A stretch of 64,000 nucleotides of DNA, from NCBI RefSeq assembly GCF_024749165.1, contig NZ_CP087190.1, positions 1,324,001-1,388,000 on the forward strand, given 5' to 3'. The notes beneath the pieces are model-generated. The model was not told the DNA's origin, ran no database searches, and saw only the letters and a program-made list of their open reading frames with translations. Shown here one piece after another: positions 11,914 through 20,539 of the stretch (position 1 is the first letter of the stretch; each line of letters opens with the position of its first letter). This DNA comes from Pseudomonas sp. B21-023. GTDB taxonomy: Bacteria > Pseudomonadota > Gammaproteobacteria > Pseudomonadales > Pseudomonadaceae. The position numbers and the translations under genes were made by a program.

Positions 11914-12830
11914 GCGTGGTGGTAAGCCGGTTCTACAAGGAATTCCAGAAGGGCCTTCTGCGCATGCAGGCGGTTCTCAGCTTCGTCCCAGGCGACCGAA
12001 CGGGGGTCGTCGAGCAGGTCCTGGCTGATCTCCTCGCCACGGTGGGCGGGCAGGCAATGCATGAACAGGGCGTCGGGTGCCGCCAGGTCGAGCAGTTCGC
12101 GGGTGACCTGGTAAGGCGCGAAATGCGCCAGGCGCCGTGCAGTTTCCTCTTCCTGGCCCATGGAAGTCCAGACATCCGTGGTCACCAGGTGGGCGCCGCG
12201 AACAGCTTCCTTCGGGTCGCGGACGATCTGCACGCGGTCGCCACCCAGTTGCAGGAAGCGCGGATCGGGCTCATAGCCTTCGGGGCAGGCGATGCGTAGC
12301 TGGAAATCGAACTGGATGGCCGCCTCGATATACGAGTTGCACATGTTGAAGCCATCGCCGACCCACGCCACGGTCTTGCCCTGGATTGTGCCGCGGTGTT
12401 CGAGGAAGGTCTGCATGTCGGCCAGCAACTGGCAGGGGTGTGATTCGTCGGACAGGCCATTGATCACAGGTACCTTCGAATGGGCGGCGAACTCGGTGAG
12501 GGTGCTGTGGGCGTGGGTACGGATCATCACCGCGTCGACCATGCTCGACAGTACGATGGCGCTGTCGGCGATCGGCTCGCCGCGGCCCAGTTGGGTGTCG
12601 CGCGGCGACAGGAAGATCGCCTGGCCGCCAAGCTGGATCATGCCCGCTTCGAAGGACACTCGGGTACGGGTCGAGGATTTCTCGAAGATCATCCCCAGCA
12701 CGCGGTTCTTCAACGGCTCGAACAGCACGCCTCGTTTACGCAGGTCCTTCAGCTCGATGCCGCGACGGATCACGCCGAGCAATTCGTCAGCGGTGAAATC
12801 CAGCAGGGAGAGAAAGTGCCTAGCGCTCAT
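11910..12830 (-). CDS. argF: Ornithine carbamoyltransferase, anabolic
   Basis: 306-residue OTCase forming citrulline from ornithine and carbamoyl phosphate. The carbamoyl-phosphate motif STRTR is at 53-57, HPCQ at 131-134, the ornithine-binding SMG at 223-225 and HCLP at 258-261. The start at 12828-12830 follows AAGG. The neighbourhood (ABC ATPase, biosynthetic genes) and the ArgR-like sites upstream suggest the anabolic rather than the catabolic (arcB) enzyme. First gene of a two-gene unit with the downstream ATPase. Confidence 0.96.
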   Translation of the reverse strand: MSARHFLSLLDFTADELLGVIRRGIELKDLRKRGVLFEPLKNRVLGMIFEKSSTRTRVSFEAGMIQLGGQAIFLSPRDTQLGRGEPIADSAIVLSSMVDAVMIRTHAHSTLTEFAAHSKVPVINGLSDESHPCQLLADMQTFLEHRGTIQGKTVAWVGDGFNMCNSYIEAAIQFDFQLRIACPEGYEPDPRFLQLGGDRVQIVRDPKEAVRGAHLVTTDVWTSMGQEEETARRLAHFAPYQVTRELLDLAAPDALFMHCLPAHRGEEISQDLLDDPRSVAWDEAENRLHAQKALLEFLVEPAYHHA

Positions 12831-13194
12831 GATTGACTACCTTATCTGCAACGTTTTGCAGGTCGACCGTATGGGTTTTGTTGACAACGGGAGTGACCTG
12901 CGGCGTAAGCCGCACGGGGCGGACGGAATAGGGAACGGCGCAATACTATAATTAAATGTCGCCTGAAACCAAGAGGGGAAACAGCGCCTCTGTGTCAAAG
13001 GGTGTCGTAAGCCTTTGGCGAGTAGCTGTTTTTTATTTGCTACAGAGGTTGTACACGGCTTACCTCGATTTTGGCAAATTCGTCGTCGCGAATCGTCGGC
13101 CTGATGTCTCCCGATTCATGCCGCGAAGCGCGCTGGCATGCCCGTTAGGTGCGGCGCATAGTCGAACCTTGCGAACAACAAGGCAGAGGCGGCC
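12831..13194. other. Divergent intergenic region, argF / molybdopterin oxidoreductase
   Basis: 364 bp without a convincing gene. It should hold the argF promoter and the promoter of the oxidoreductase gene. The only clear sites are the 21-nt-period ArgR-like repeats, listed separately. Confidence 0.5.
12936..12977 (+). promoter_or_regulatory. Putative ArgR tandem half-sites, argF
   Basis: TGTCGC at 12957-12962 followed after 8 nt by AA fits the Pseudomonas ArgR half-site TGTCGC-N8-AA-N5 as I recall it. Exactly 21 nt earlier, CGGCGC (12936-12941) plus N8 plus AA is a degenerate second copy. Half-sites in direct repeat with a 21-nt period are expected for ArgR. They lie 106-147 nt upstream of the argF start. 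Confidence 0.45.
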
Positions 13195-15303
13195 ATGACC
13201 AAGACCCTGCATCACCGAGCCTGTCACCTGTGCGAGGCCATTTGTGGCCTGAACATCGAAGTTACCCATGGGGCGGAAGGGCCGCCGCGGATCAGCTCGA
13301 TCAAGGGCGATCCGCAGGATCTGTTCAGCCGCGGCCATATCTGCCCGAAGGCGGTCGCCCTGCAGGACATCCAGGAAGACCCTGACCGCTTGCGCCAGCC
13401 TCATCGGCGCATCGGTGACCAGTGGCAGGCGATTGGCTGGGATGAGGCCTTCGCCTTCGCCGCAGAGCGGCTGTGGGCGGTGCAGCAGGCCCATGGGCGC
13501 AATGCTGTTGCGGTCTACCAGGGCAACCCCAGCGTGCACAACTATGGCTTGATGACCCACAGCAATTACTTCCTCGGCCTGCTCAAGACCCGCAACCGCT
13601 TCTCGGCCACGTCGGTGGACCAGCTGCCGCAGCACCTGACCAGCCACCTGATGTACGGCCATGGTCTGTTGCTGCCTATCCCGGACATCGACCACACGCA
13701 GTTCATGCTGATCCTTGGCGGCAACCCCCTGGCTTCCAATGGCAGCATCATGACCGTCCCCGACGTGGAAAAGCGCCTGAAGGCGCTCAAGGCCAGGGGC
13801 GGGCAGCTGGTGGTGGTGGATCCGCGGCGCAGCGAGACGGCGTTACTGGCCGACCGGCACCTGTTTATCCGCCCCGGCGGCGACGCAGCGTTGCTGTGTG
13901 GGCTGTTGCATACCCTGTTCGTCGAGGGCCTGGCCCGTGGCTCGCACTTGCCGATCAATGGCTTGGAGCAGGTGCGCGAGGCGATCCTGCCGTTCGATGC
14001 CGCCAGCATGAGCGCGTTGTGCGGCATCCCGGCCGAGGACATCCGCCGATTGGCGCGGGACTTCGGCGCTGCCGACAAGGCCGTGTGCTACGGCCGGATG
14101 GGGGTATCGACCCAGGCCTTCGGTTCGTTGTGCCACTGGTTGGTGCAATTGATCAACCTGGTCACCGGCAACCTTGATCGAGTGGGTGGTGCGTTGTGCA
14201 CCGAGCCGGCTGTCGATCTGGTCGCCAGCACATCGGGTGGCCACTTCGACCAATGGCGCAGTCGTGTCTCGGGATTGCCCGAATATGCTGGCGAGCTGCC
14301 GGTCTCGGCCTTGGCCGAGGAGATCCTCGAGCCCGGTGACGGGCAAGTACGGGCGTTGGTGACCGTGGCCGGCAACCCGGTGTTGTCCACGCCCAACGGG
14401 CGGCGCCTGGACCAGGCGCTGGCCGGCCTGGAGTTCATGCTCAGCATCGACCTCTACATCAACGAGACCACGCGTCATGCCGACCTGATCCTGCCCTCCA
14501 CCTCGGCGCTGGAGAATGATCACTACGATTCCACCTTCAACCTGCTGGCGGTGCGCAATGTCACCCGTTTCAACCGGGCGATCCTGCCCAAGCCGGAGGG
14601 GGCACTGCATGACTGGGAGATTTTCGTGGGCCTGGCCGAAGCCTTTGCCCAGCGTGCGCAGGCCGAGCTCAAGGCCACCCTGCCACCGGCACGGATGATC
14701 GACTTTGCCTTGCGCAGGGGCCCTTATGGTGACGAGTCGTCCTGGAAGCTTTCCCTGCAGAGGCTCGATGAACATCCCCACGGCCTGGATCTAGGACCAC
14801 TGGCGGCCAACCTTGCGCCGCGCTTGCGCACGACCAGCCGCAAAGTCGAAGCCGCACCGGCGGTGCTGCTCGGTGATCTGCAACGCCTGGCCCGGCAGGC
14901 AGCGCCGACGGTGGGCCAGTTGTTGCTGATCGGCCGCCGCCATGTGCGCAGCAACAATTCGTGGATGCACAACTATCATCGGCTGGTCAAAGGCAAACCG
15001 CGGCATCATCTGTTGATGCATCCGGATGATCTGCGCCACCGTCAGCTGGTGGATGGGCAGATGGTGCGAATCCGCTCACGCACCGGCGTGATCGAAGTGC
15101 CTGTCCAAGCCAGCGAGGAGATGATGCCAGGAGTGGTCAGCCTGCCCCATGGCTACGGTCACGGGCGCCAGGGCGCGCGCTTGCAGGTAGCCAGTGCACA
15201 GCCAGGAGTGAGCGCCAATGACCTGACCGACGAGCACTTGCGTGATGGCGTATCCGGCAACGCCGCCCTCAATGGCGTACCTGTGCAAGTGGAGGCCGCC
15301 TGA
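13195..15303 (+). CDS. Molybdopterin oxidoreductase with N-terminal 4Fe-4S site
   Basis: 702-residue protein of the DMSO-reductase/formate-dehydrogenase superfamily. Four Cys for a [4Fe-4S] cluster are at 10, 13, 17 and 50. A bis-pterin catalytic domain follows, and a C-terminal dinucleotide-binding domain (about 580-700) contains NNSWMHN and LPHGYGHGRQG. No Cys occurs between residues 100 and 160, where Nap and Fdh enzymes carry the Mo-binding Cys/Sec, so Ser or Asp (for example around TSVDQLP, 139-145) may bind Mo. There is no twin-arginine signal, so it is probably cytoplasmic. No partner subunit is adjacent and the substrate is unknown. Confidence 0.9.
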   Translation: MTKTLHHRACHLCEAICGLNIEVTHGAEGPPRISSIKGDPQDLFSRGHICPKAVALQDIQEDPDRLRQPHRRIGDQWQAIGWDEAFAFAAERLWAVQQAHGRNAVAVYQGNPSVHNYGLMTHSNYFLGLLKTRNRFSATSVDQLPQHLTSHLMYGHGLLLPIPDIDHTQFMLILGGNPLASNGSIMTVPDVEKRLKALKARGGQLVVVDPRRSETALLADRHLFIRPGGDAALLCGLLHTLFVEGLARGSHLPINGLEQVREAILPFDAASMSALCGIPAEDIRRLARDFGAADKAVCYGRMGVSTQAFGSLCHWLVQLINLVTGNLDRVGGALCTEPAVDLVASTSGGHFDQWRSRVSGLPEYAGELPVSALAEEILEPGDGQVRALVTVAGNPVLSTPNGRRLDQALAGLEFMLSIDLYINETTRHADLILPSTSALENDHYDSTFNLLAVRNVTRFNRAILPKPEGALHDWEIFVGLAEAFAQRAQAELKATLPPARMIDFALRRGPYGDESSWKLSLQRLDEHPHGLDLGPLAANLAPRLRTTSRKVEAAPAVLLGDLQRLARQAAPTVGQLLLIGRRHVRSNNSWMHNYHRLVKGKPRHHLLMHPDDLRHRQLVDGQMVRIRSRTGVIEVPVQASEEMMPGVVSLPHGYGHGRQGARLQVASAQPGVSANDLTDEHLRDGVSGNAALNGVPVQVEAA

Positions 15304-15394
15304 GCATCGGCAAGGCCGAGCACGCCGCTCGGCTTTCCGATACAATGCGTCACCGTGCCGACGACCCAGTCGGAAAGTTCAGCCGAGGTGCTTC

Positions 15395-15730
15395 ATGGAT
15401 ATCATCGATACAATCAAAGAGCAGATCGCCAACAACACCATTCTGCTTTACATGAAAGGTTCGCCGAATGCCCCGCAGTGCGGTTTCTCGGCCAAGGCTT
15501 CGCAGGCCGTGATGGGGTGTGGCGAGAAGTTCGCTTATGTCGACATCCTGCAGAACCCGGAAATCCGCGCCAACCTGCCCAAGTACGCCAACTGGCCTAC
15601 CTTCCCGCAACTGTGGGTGGCGGGTGAGCTGGTCGGCGGCAGCGACATCATGATCGAGATGTTCGAAAAGGGTGAGCTGCAGGCGCTGATCAAGGATGCG
15701 GCCGCCAAGGCCAAGGCTTCCGAAGCCTGA
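15395..15730 (+). CDS. grxD: Monothiol glutaredoxin (CGFS type)
   Basis: 111-residue Grx4-type protein with the active site CGFS at Cys29 and the later WPTFPQLWVAGELVGG glutathione-binding segment. Such proteins bridge a [2Fe-2S] cluster with glutathione and hand it to targets, often with BolA. It lies next to bacterioferritin and bfd, an iron-related neighbourhood. A strong terminator follows. Confidence 0.96.
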   Translation: MDIIDTIKEQIANNTILLYMKGSPNAPQCGFSAKASQAVMGCGEKFAYVDILQNPEIRANLPKYANWPTFPQLWVAGELVGGSDIMIEMFEKGELQALIKDAAAKAKASEA

Positions 15731-15754
15731 TTCCGGCGTTCTTCGCCAGCATGC

Positions 15755-15782
15755 AAAAGCCCCGCAATAGCGGGGCTTTTTG
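15755..15782. terminator. Bidirectional intrinsic terminator, grxD / bfr
   Basis: GCCCCGC (15759-15765) and GCGGGGC (15770-15776) enclose an AATA loop, flanked by AAAA and TTTTTG. It serves the convergent grxD and bfr genes. Confidence 0.9.
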
Positions 15783-15800
15783 TTGTCGTCGATCGAGCAG

Positions 15801-16274
15801 TTACTCTTCGCCCATCTGCGACTGCAGGTAGTTCTCGATAGTGATCTTGTCGATCAGGCCCAGCTGAGTTTCCAGCCAGTCGATGTGCTCTTCCTGGTCT
15901 TCGAGGATGTCCTCGAGCACGTCACGCGAACCGAAATCGCCAGCGGTTTCGCAGTGGGCGATGGCGGCTTTCAGGTCGGCGTGGGCCTTTTTCTCAAGCT
16001 TCAGGTCGCAGTCGAGCATTTCCTTGGTGTGCTCGCCAATCATGAGCTTGCCCAGGTCCTGGACGTTGGGGATGCCTTCGAGGAAGAGGATGCGCTTGAT
16101 CAGCTTGTCAGCATCCTTCATCGCCTGGATGGACTCTTTGTACTCGAGTTTGCCGATCTTGTTCAGGCCCCAATCTTCGTACATGCGCGCATGCAGGAAG
16201 TACTGGTTGATTGCGACCAGCTCGTTTCCGAGGACCTTGTTGAGATGCTGGATGACGCTTACGTCGCCTTTCAT
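15801..16274 (-). CDS. bfr: Bacterioferritin, haem-binding subunit lacking ferroxidase ligands
   Basis: 157-residue bacterioferritin. The haem-ligating Met52 is present. Of the six di-iron ligands known in E. coli Bfr, Glu18, Glu94 and His130 remain, but Glu51 is Ala, His54 is Asp and Glu127 is Gln. This pattern is that of a beta-type subunit expected to co-assemble with a ferroxidase-competent subunit encoded elsewhere and to supply haem for electron transfer from Bfd. The start at 16272-16274 ([13 protein letters not shown]) matches family members; its ribosome binding site is weak. Confidence 0.95.
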   Translation of the reverse strand: MKGDVSVIQHLNKVLGNELVAINQYFLHARMYEDWGLNKIGKLEYKESIQAMKDADKLIKRILFLEGIPNVQDLGKLMIGEHTKEMLDCDLKLEKKAHADLKAAIAHCETAGDFGSRDVLEDILEDQEEHIDWLETQLGLIDKITIENYLQSQMGEE

Positions 16275-16345
16275 GATGGGGTCTGCCCTGTAGAAGTTGA
16301 GCCAATGCAAACAAGTTTGAGCCTCGCAACTATCTATGTCAAACC

Positions 16346-16423
16346 TAAGTTATTGAATAATAAATGAAAATTAATCGGAATAAGAATGTTTGTGAACTGC
16401 GTTCGAACGCTAACTTATTGAAT
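16346..16423. promoter_or_regulatory. 13-bp direct repeat in the bfr leader
   Basis: TAAGTTATTGAAT (16346-16358) and TAACTTATTGAAT (16411-16423) differ at one base and lie 65 nt apart between bfr and the bfd terminator. They are A+T-rich and could be regulator sites or promoter elements; no regulator is assigned. Confidence 0.3.
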
Positions 16424-16431
16424 TGCAGGCA

Positions 16432-16460
16432 TAAAAAAACCGGACACTAGGTCCGGTTCT
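16432..16460 (-). terminator. Intrinsic terminator of bfd
   Basis: AACCGGAC (16438-16445) and GTCCGGTT (16451-16458) around ACTAG. Read on the minus strand the stem is followed by a run of seven T, directly after the bfd stop. Confidence 0.88.
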
Positions 16461-16475
16461 TCAAATTTGGGGACG

Positions 16476-16697
16476 TTACGCCGCGTTGAATTCAACGGGG
16501 TAGGGCAGGGCGGCCTGCTGGCTCAGTTGCAGCTCGGTGAGGGTTTCGCGCACCACCTGCTTGGCGAGGCAGGCGCACTTGCCGCACTGGCTGGCGACAT
16601 TGGTGGCGGCTCGAACTTCCTTGTAGCTGCAGCATCCTTCGTAGATCGCATCGCGGATCTGTCCGTCGGTGACACCGACACAAAGACACACATACAT
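16476..16697 (-). CDS. bfd: Bacterioferritin-associated ferredoxin
   Basis: 73-residue [2Fe-2S] protein with the cluster ligands Cys4, Cys6, Cys38 and Cys41 (CLC near the N-terminus and QCGKC). Bfd reduces the haem of bacterioferritin to release stored iron. It sits beside bfr and is preceded by a Fur-box-like site, consistent with expression under iron shortage. The frame can be extended upstream, but the ATG at 16695-16697 gives the family N-terminus MYVCLC. Confidence 0.96.
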   Translation of the reverse strand: MYVCLCVGVTDGQIRDAIYEGCCSYKEVRAATNVASQCGKCACLAKQVVRETLTELQLSQQAALPYPVEFNAA

Positions 16698-16735
16698 AAA
16701 GGCTGACCATCGCGGGTTGATTCGATGGATTGGAG

Positions 16736-16759
16736 AGTAATGGTAATGAGAATGCTTGT
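16736..16759 (+). promoter_or_regulatory. Putative Fur box, bfd promoter
   Basis: Successive hexamers AGTAAT, GGTAAT, GAGAAT, GCTTGT resemble tandem GATAAT units of the Fur site, with 4, 5 and 5 of 6 matches for the first three. It lies 39-62 nt upstream of the bfd start. Confidence 0.65.
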
Positions 16760-16910
16760 CAAAACACATTGTGTAAGGTGCGTTCCAGAGCGACCGGCGG
16801 TTGAGATTCGGCCTGTCACGCAAAGCTGTGTATGATGGTCGGCCTTTGCTGGATCCGGGGGACGCGTTCCGCCCGGGCAAGGTTTTTCACCCCTCATCAG
16901 GAGAGATCGA

Positions 16911-17513
16911 ATGAGCGTACTCGTTGGCAAAAAAGCCCCGGACTTCACCGTTCCAGCTGTGCTGGGCAACGGCGAGATCGTCGACAGCTTCAACCTGGCC
17001 TCGGCCATCAAGGGCAAGTACGGCCTGGTATTCTTCTACCCGCTGGACTTCACCTTCGTCTGCCCGTCCGAGCTGATTGCCCTGGACAACCGCATCCCTG
17101 ACTTCCAGGCGCGCAACGTGGAAGTGATCGGCGTGTCGATCGACTCGCACTTCACTCACAACGCCTGGCGCAACACCCCGGTCAACAATGGCGGCATCGG
17201 CCAGGTCAAGTACACCCTGGCAGCCGACATGACCCACGAAATCTGCAAGGCCTACGACGTCGAGTCCGAAGGCGGCGTGGCCTTCCGTGGTGCCTTCCTG
17301 ATCGACACCAACGGTGTTGTCCGCTCGCAGATCGTCAACGACCTGCCGCTGGGCCGCAACATGGACGAGCTGCTGCGCCTGGTCGACGCCCTGCAATTCC
17401 ACGAAGAGCACGGCGAAGTCTGCCCGGCCAACTGGAAGAAAGGCGACAAGGGCATGAACGCTTCGCCGGAAGGTGTCGCGGCTTACCTGAGCGAGAACGC
17501 TGGCAAGCTGTAA
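16911..17513 (+). CDS. 2-Cys peroxiredoxin (AhpC/Prx1 type)
   Basis: 200-residue typical 2-Cys peroxiredoxin that reduces hydrogen peroxide and organic peroxides. The peroxidatic Cys51 is in DFTFVCPSE and the resolving Cys171 in GEVCPANW. The start follows AGGAGAG. The bfr-bfd-peroxiredoxin order pairs iron release with peroxide defence. Confidence 0.95.
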   Translation: MSVLVGKKAPDFTVPAVLGNGEIVDSFNLASAIKGKYGLVFFYPLDFTFVCPSELIALDNRIPDFQARNVEVIGVSIDSHFTHNAWRNTPVNNGGIGQVKYTLAADMTHEICKAYDVESEGGVAFRGAFLIDTNGVVRSQIVNDLPLGRNMDELLRLVDALQFHEEHGEVCPANWKKGDKGMNASPEGVAAYLSENAGKL

Positions 17514-17526
17514 TTTGCCAAGCGCA

Positions 17527-17560
17527 TGAAAAAACCGGCCCTGGTGGCCGGTTTTTTTAT
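17527..17560. terminator. Bidirectional intrinsic terminator, peroxiredoxin / rnt
   Basis: AACCGGCC (17533-17540) and GGCCGGTT (17546-17553) with flanking A and T runs of at least six. Confidence 0.92.
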
Positions 17561-17582
17561 GCTTCAAGCTACAAGCGTGTGA

Positions 17583-18257
17583 TCAGTCGTTGAAGTCGCG
17601 CCAGCCGCCCATCTCTTTCCAGCGATTGACGATGCCGCAGAACAGCTCGGCGGTCTTCTCGGTGTCGTAACGCGCCGAATGCGCCTCACGGCCGTCGAAG
17701 TCGATGTCTGCGCTCTGGCAGGCTCGGGCCAGCACGGTCTGGCCGTAGGCAAGGCCAGCGAGGGTGGCGGTATCGAAGCTGGAGAACGGGTGGAACGGGT
17801 TGCGCTTGATATCGTTGCGCGCCACCGCAGCATTGAGGAAACCCAGGTCGAAGCTGCTGTTATGCCCCACCAGGATCGCCCGCTTGCAGCCATTGGCCTT
17901 CAGCGCCTTGCGCACGCCGCGGAAAATATCGGTCAGCGCGCTTTCCTCGCTCACCGCCATGCGCAGCGGGTGATCGAGCTTGATGCCGGTGAACTCCAGC
18001 GCGGCGGCCTCGATATTGGCGCCCTCGAACGGTTCGACCCGATGGAAGTAGGTGTGCTCGGGGAACAGGAAGCCCTTTTCATCCATGCCGATGGTGACGG
18101 CGGCAATCTCCAGCAGCGCGTCGGTGGCGCTGTTGAAGCCACCAGTCTCGACATCCACCACCACGGGCAGGTAGCCGCGGAAACGCTCGGCCATCGGATG
18201 GCGCGAGCCGCTGCTGACCTGGCTGTCCTGGTCGTCTTCGTACAGATCTTCGCTCAC
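17583..18257 (-). CDS. rnt: Ribonuclease T
   Basis: 224-residue DEDDh exonuclease that trims 3' ends of tRNA and other stable RNAs. Catalytic residues: Asp35 and Glu37 (VDVETGG), Asp137 ([10 protein letters not shown]), His193 and Asp198 ([10 protein letters not shown]). A polar N-terminal extension of about 25 residues precedes the domain. Its start overlaps the pyrC stop by 4 nt, so the two are translationally coupled. Confidence 0.96.
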   Translation of the reverse strand: MSEDLYEDDQDSQVSSGSRHPMAERFRGYLPVVVDVETGGFNSATDALLEIAAVTIGMDEKGFLFPEHTYFHRVEPFEGANIEAAALEFTGIKLDHPLRMAVSEESALTDIFRGVRKALKANGCKRAILVGHNSSFDLGFLNAAVARNDIKRNPFHPFSSFDTATLAGLAYGQTVLARACQSADIDFDGREAHSARYDTEKTAELFCGIVNRWKEMGGWRDFND

Positions 18258-19300
18258 GCGTTGTCCTCCTGCAGGCGCCAGCGCAGTGTTTCACCAGCGC
18301 GCAGGGGAATGACGGTGGTGTCACCGAAGGGCAGGCTGTCCGGCGCTGTCCATTGCTCTCGCACCAGGGTGATGGTGTCGGTATTGCGCGGCAGGCCGTA
18401 GAAGTCAGGGCCATGCTTGCTGGCGAAGCCTTCGAGCTTGTCCAGCGCGTTGCGCTGCTCGAACGCCTCGGCATACAACTCGATGGCGGCGTAGGCGGTG
18501 TAGCAGCCGGCGCAGCCGCAGGCGGCTTCCTTGGCATGCTTGGCGTGAGGCGCCGAGTCGGTACCGAGGAAGAACTTCGAGTTGCCGCTGGTCGCGGCAT
18601 CCAGCAACGCAACCTGGTGGGTGTTGCGCTTGAGGATCGGCAGGCAATAGAAGTGCGGGCGGATACCGCCGACCAGCATGTGGTTGCGGTTGTACAGCAG
18701 GTGCTGGGCGGTGATGGTGGCACCGACGTTGGCCGGCGCCTCGGTGACGAACTGCGCGGCGTCGGCGGTGGTGATGTGCTCGAACACCACTTTCAGGGTC
18801 GGGAAGCGCTCGACCAGGCGGCGCATGTGCTCGTCGATGAAGCGCTTCTCGCGGTCGAACACGTCGATTTCACTGCGCGTGACCTCACCATGCACCAGCA
18901 GGGGCATGCCGGTTTCGGCCAGGGCCTCGATTGCCGGGAAAATGTTGTCGATGCTGGTCACGCCCGAATCGGAGTTGGTGGTGGCGCCGGCCGGGTAGAG
19001 CTTGGCGGCGAACACGATCCCACTGGCCTTGGCGGCGCGGATGTCTTCCGGGCTGGTGCGGTCGGTAAGATACAGCACCATCAGTGGCTCGAAACGGCTG
19101 CCGGCGGGGCGTGCGGCAAGGATGCGGGCGCGGTAGGCATCGGCCTCGACGGCGTTGCGCACCGGCGGAACCAGGTTGGGCATGATGATGGCGCGGGCGA
19201 AGGTACGCGCCACGTCACCGACGGTGTGAGGCAGGACGGCACCATCGCGCAGATGGATGTGCCAGTCGTCGGGGCGCAGGAGGGTCAGGCGATCGGACAT
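18254..19300 (-). CDS. pyrC: Dihydroorotase
   Basis: 348-residue class II dihydroorotase that interconverts carbamoyl aspartate and dihydroorotate in pyrimidine synthesis. Zinc ligands are visible at His14 and His16 (DWHIHLRDG), the carboxylated Lys is in [11 protein letters not shown], and further His are in LLVHGEV and FEHITT, with the catalytic Asp in GTDSAPH. Same pyrC-rnt order as in P. aeruginosa. Confidence 0.97.
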   Translation of the reverse strand: MSDRLTLLRPDDWHIHLRDGAVLPHTVGDVARTFARAIIMPNLVPPVRNAVEADAYRARILAARPAGSRFEPLMVLYLTDRTSPEDIRAAKASGIVFAAKLYPAGATTNSDSGVTSIDNIFPAIEALAETGMPLLVHGEVTRSEIDVFDREKRFIDEHMRRLVERFPTLKVVFEHITTADAAQFVTEAPANVGATITAQHLLYNRNHMLVGGIRPHFYCLPILKRNTHQVALLDAATSGNSKFFLGTDSAPHAKHAKEAACGCAGCYTAYAAIELYAEAFEQRNALDKLEGFASKHGPDFYGLPRNTDTITLVREQWTAPDSLPFGDTTVIPLRAGETLRWRLQEDNA

Positions 19301-19430
19301 TGGAGATTCCAGGCGGGTCGAACTCAGAAGCCAATGCTACCGGAAAACCCCTGTTCGAGCACGGCTATCAAGTTTTCCGACGGGCGTCCGATAGCATTCA
19401 GGTAAGCCGTCAGAATCAGTGGAGCCGACC

Positions 19431-20411
19431 GTGCGCCAGCGTTACCTAGCCCTGTTCACCCTTGTCGCCAGCCTGCCGGCCGGGGCCATGACCTTCCAGA
19501 CCCGCGTGGAGAACGTCGCCTGGAAAGTCGAGGGTGATCAGTTCGAATGTCGCTTGATCCAGCCGATCGACGGTTTCGGCAGCGGCGAGTTCGTGCGCCG
19601 TGCCGGCGAACAACCGACGTTCCAGCTGCGTTCGGACAGCAACGTCCTCGGCGCCGGTTCCGCCACCTTGCTGGCCGCCGCAGCCCCCTGGCAGCCAGGG
19701 CGGGGCGATATCAACCTTGGTGCGGTGCACATGGCCCGCACTGGCGTGCTGTTCACCTCCAGCCAGGGGCAGGCCAGCCGCCTGATCAATGGCCTGCTCG
19801 ATGGCCGTAGCACGGTGGTGCGCAACTACCGGGGCGAGGGTGGCCGGCCGATGCAAGTGCAGGTGATGCCAGTCAGCTTCGCCAAGGCCTACAGCGACTA
19901 CCAACTGTGTGCTGCCAAGCTGCTGCCGATGAACTATGACCAGATCCGTCAGACCCAGGTCGGCTTCCCCGGTGGCGGTATCGAGCTGGACAGCTCGGCG
20001 CGCGCTCGCCTGGATGTGCTGCTCGATTATCTGAAGGCCGATCCGACGGTCAACCGCATCGAGCTCAACGGCCATTCCGACAACAGCGGCAACCGTCTGA
20101 CCAACCGTGACACCTCGCGTCGACGGGCACTGGCGGTTGCCGACTACCTCAAGGCCCATGGCGTGCCGGAAGAGCAGATCACCGTGCGGTTCCACGGCGA
20201 GCGCTATCCACTGGCGAAGAACAACTCTGCCGCCAACCGGGCGCGAAACCGCCGGGTGAACATCCAGCTCGAGCGTGTGACACCGGTCGAGAAACCGCTG
20301 GAGAAGCCGGCGCCACCGGTTGCGCCGGCGGCTCCGGCACCCGCGGCTACCGCACCTGCGCCTGCGACGCCTGCGGCCGCTGCCACCCAGCCCGCGCCTG
20401 CGAAATCCTGA
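19431..20411 (+). CDS. motY: MotY-like flagellar T-ring protein, OmpA domain
   Basis: 326-residue exported protein: signal peptide (cleavage after LPAGA), a MotY N-terminal domain, and an OmpA-like peptidoglycan-binding domain (about 185-285, [13 protein letters not shown] and NRRVNIQ). In polar flagellates MotY forms the T ring that anchors the stator. Position between pyrC and argG matches P. aeruginosa motY from memory. The C-terminus is Ala/Pro-rich and low in complexity. GTG at 19431 was chosen because GGAG lies 6 nt upstream. Confidence 0.88.
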   Translation: MRQRYLALFTLVASLPAGAMTFQTRVENVAWKVEGDQFECRLIQPIDGFGSGEFVRRAGEQPTFQLRSDSNVLGAGSATLLAAAAPWQPGRGDINLGAVHMARTGVLFTSSQGQASRLINGLLDGRSTVVRNYRGEGGRPMQVQVMPVSFAKAYSDYQLCAAKLLPMNYDQIRQTQVGFPGGGIELDSSARARLDVLLDYLKADPTVNRIELNGHSDNSGNRLTNRDTSRRRALAVADYLKAHGVPEEQITVRFHGERYPLAKNNSAANRARNRRVNIQLERVTPVEKPLEKPAPPVAPAAPAPAATAPAPATPAAAATQPAPAKS

Positions 20412-20443
20412 GTGCGACAGCGGGTCGCGCTCTCGACAATTCC

Positions 20444-20485
20444 TGTCGCTTTGTCGTCACAAGCTGTCGCCCCATTGTAAATTTT
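20444..20485 (+). promoter_or_regulatory. Putative ArgR tandem half-sites, argG
   Basis: TGTCGC occurs at 20444-20449 and 20465-20470, exactly 21 nt apart. The second copy continues N8-AA, a full match to TGTCGC-N8-AA-N5; the first continues N8-CA. The pair ends 54 nt upstream of the argG start, where a repressor would overlap the promoter. Confidence 0.6.
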
Positions 20486-20539
20486 TCGGCAAGGCCGGTA
20501 GAATCATCGGCTTTCCGTACAACCCCGTGGAGTGATGGC

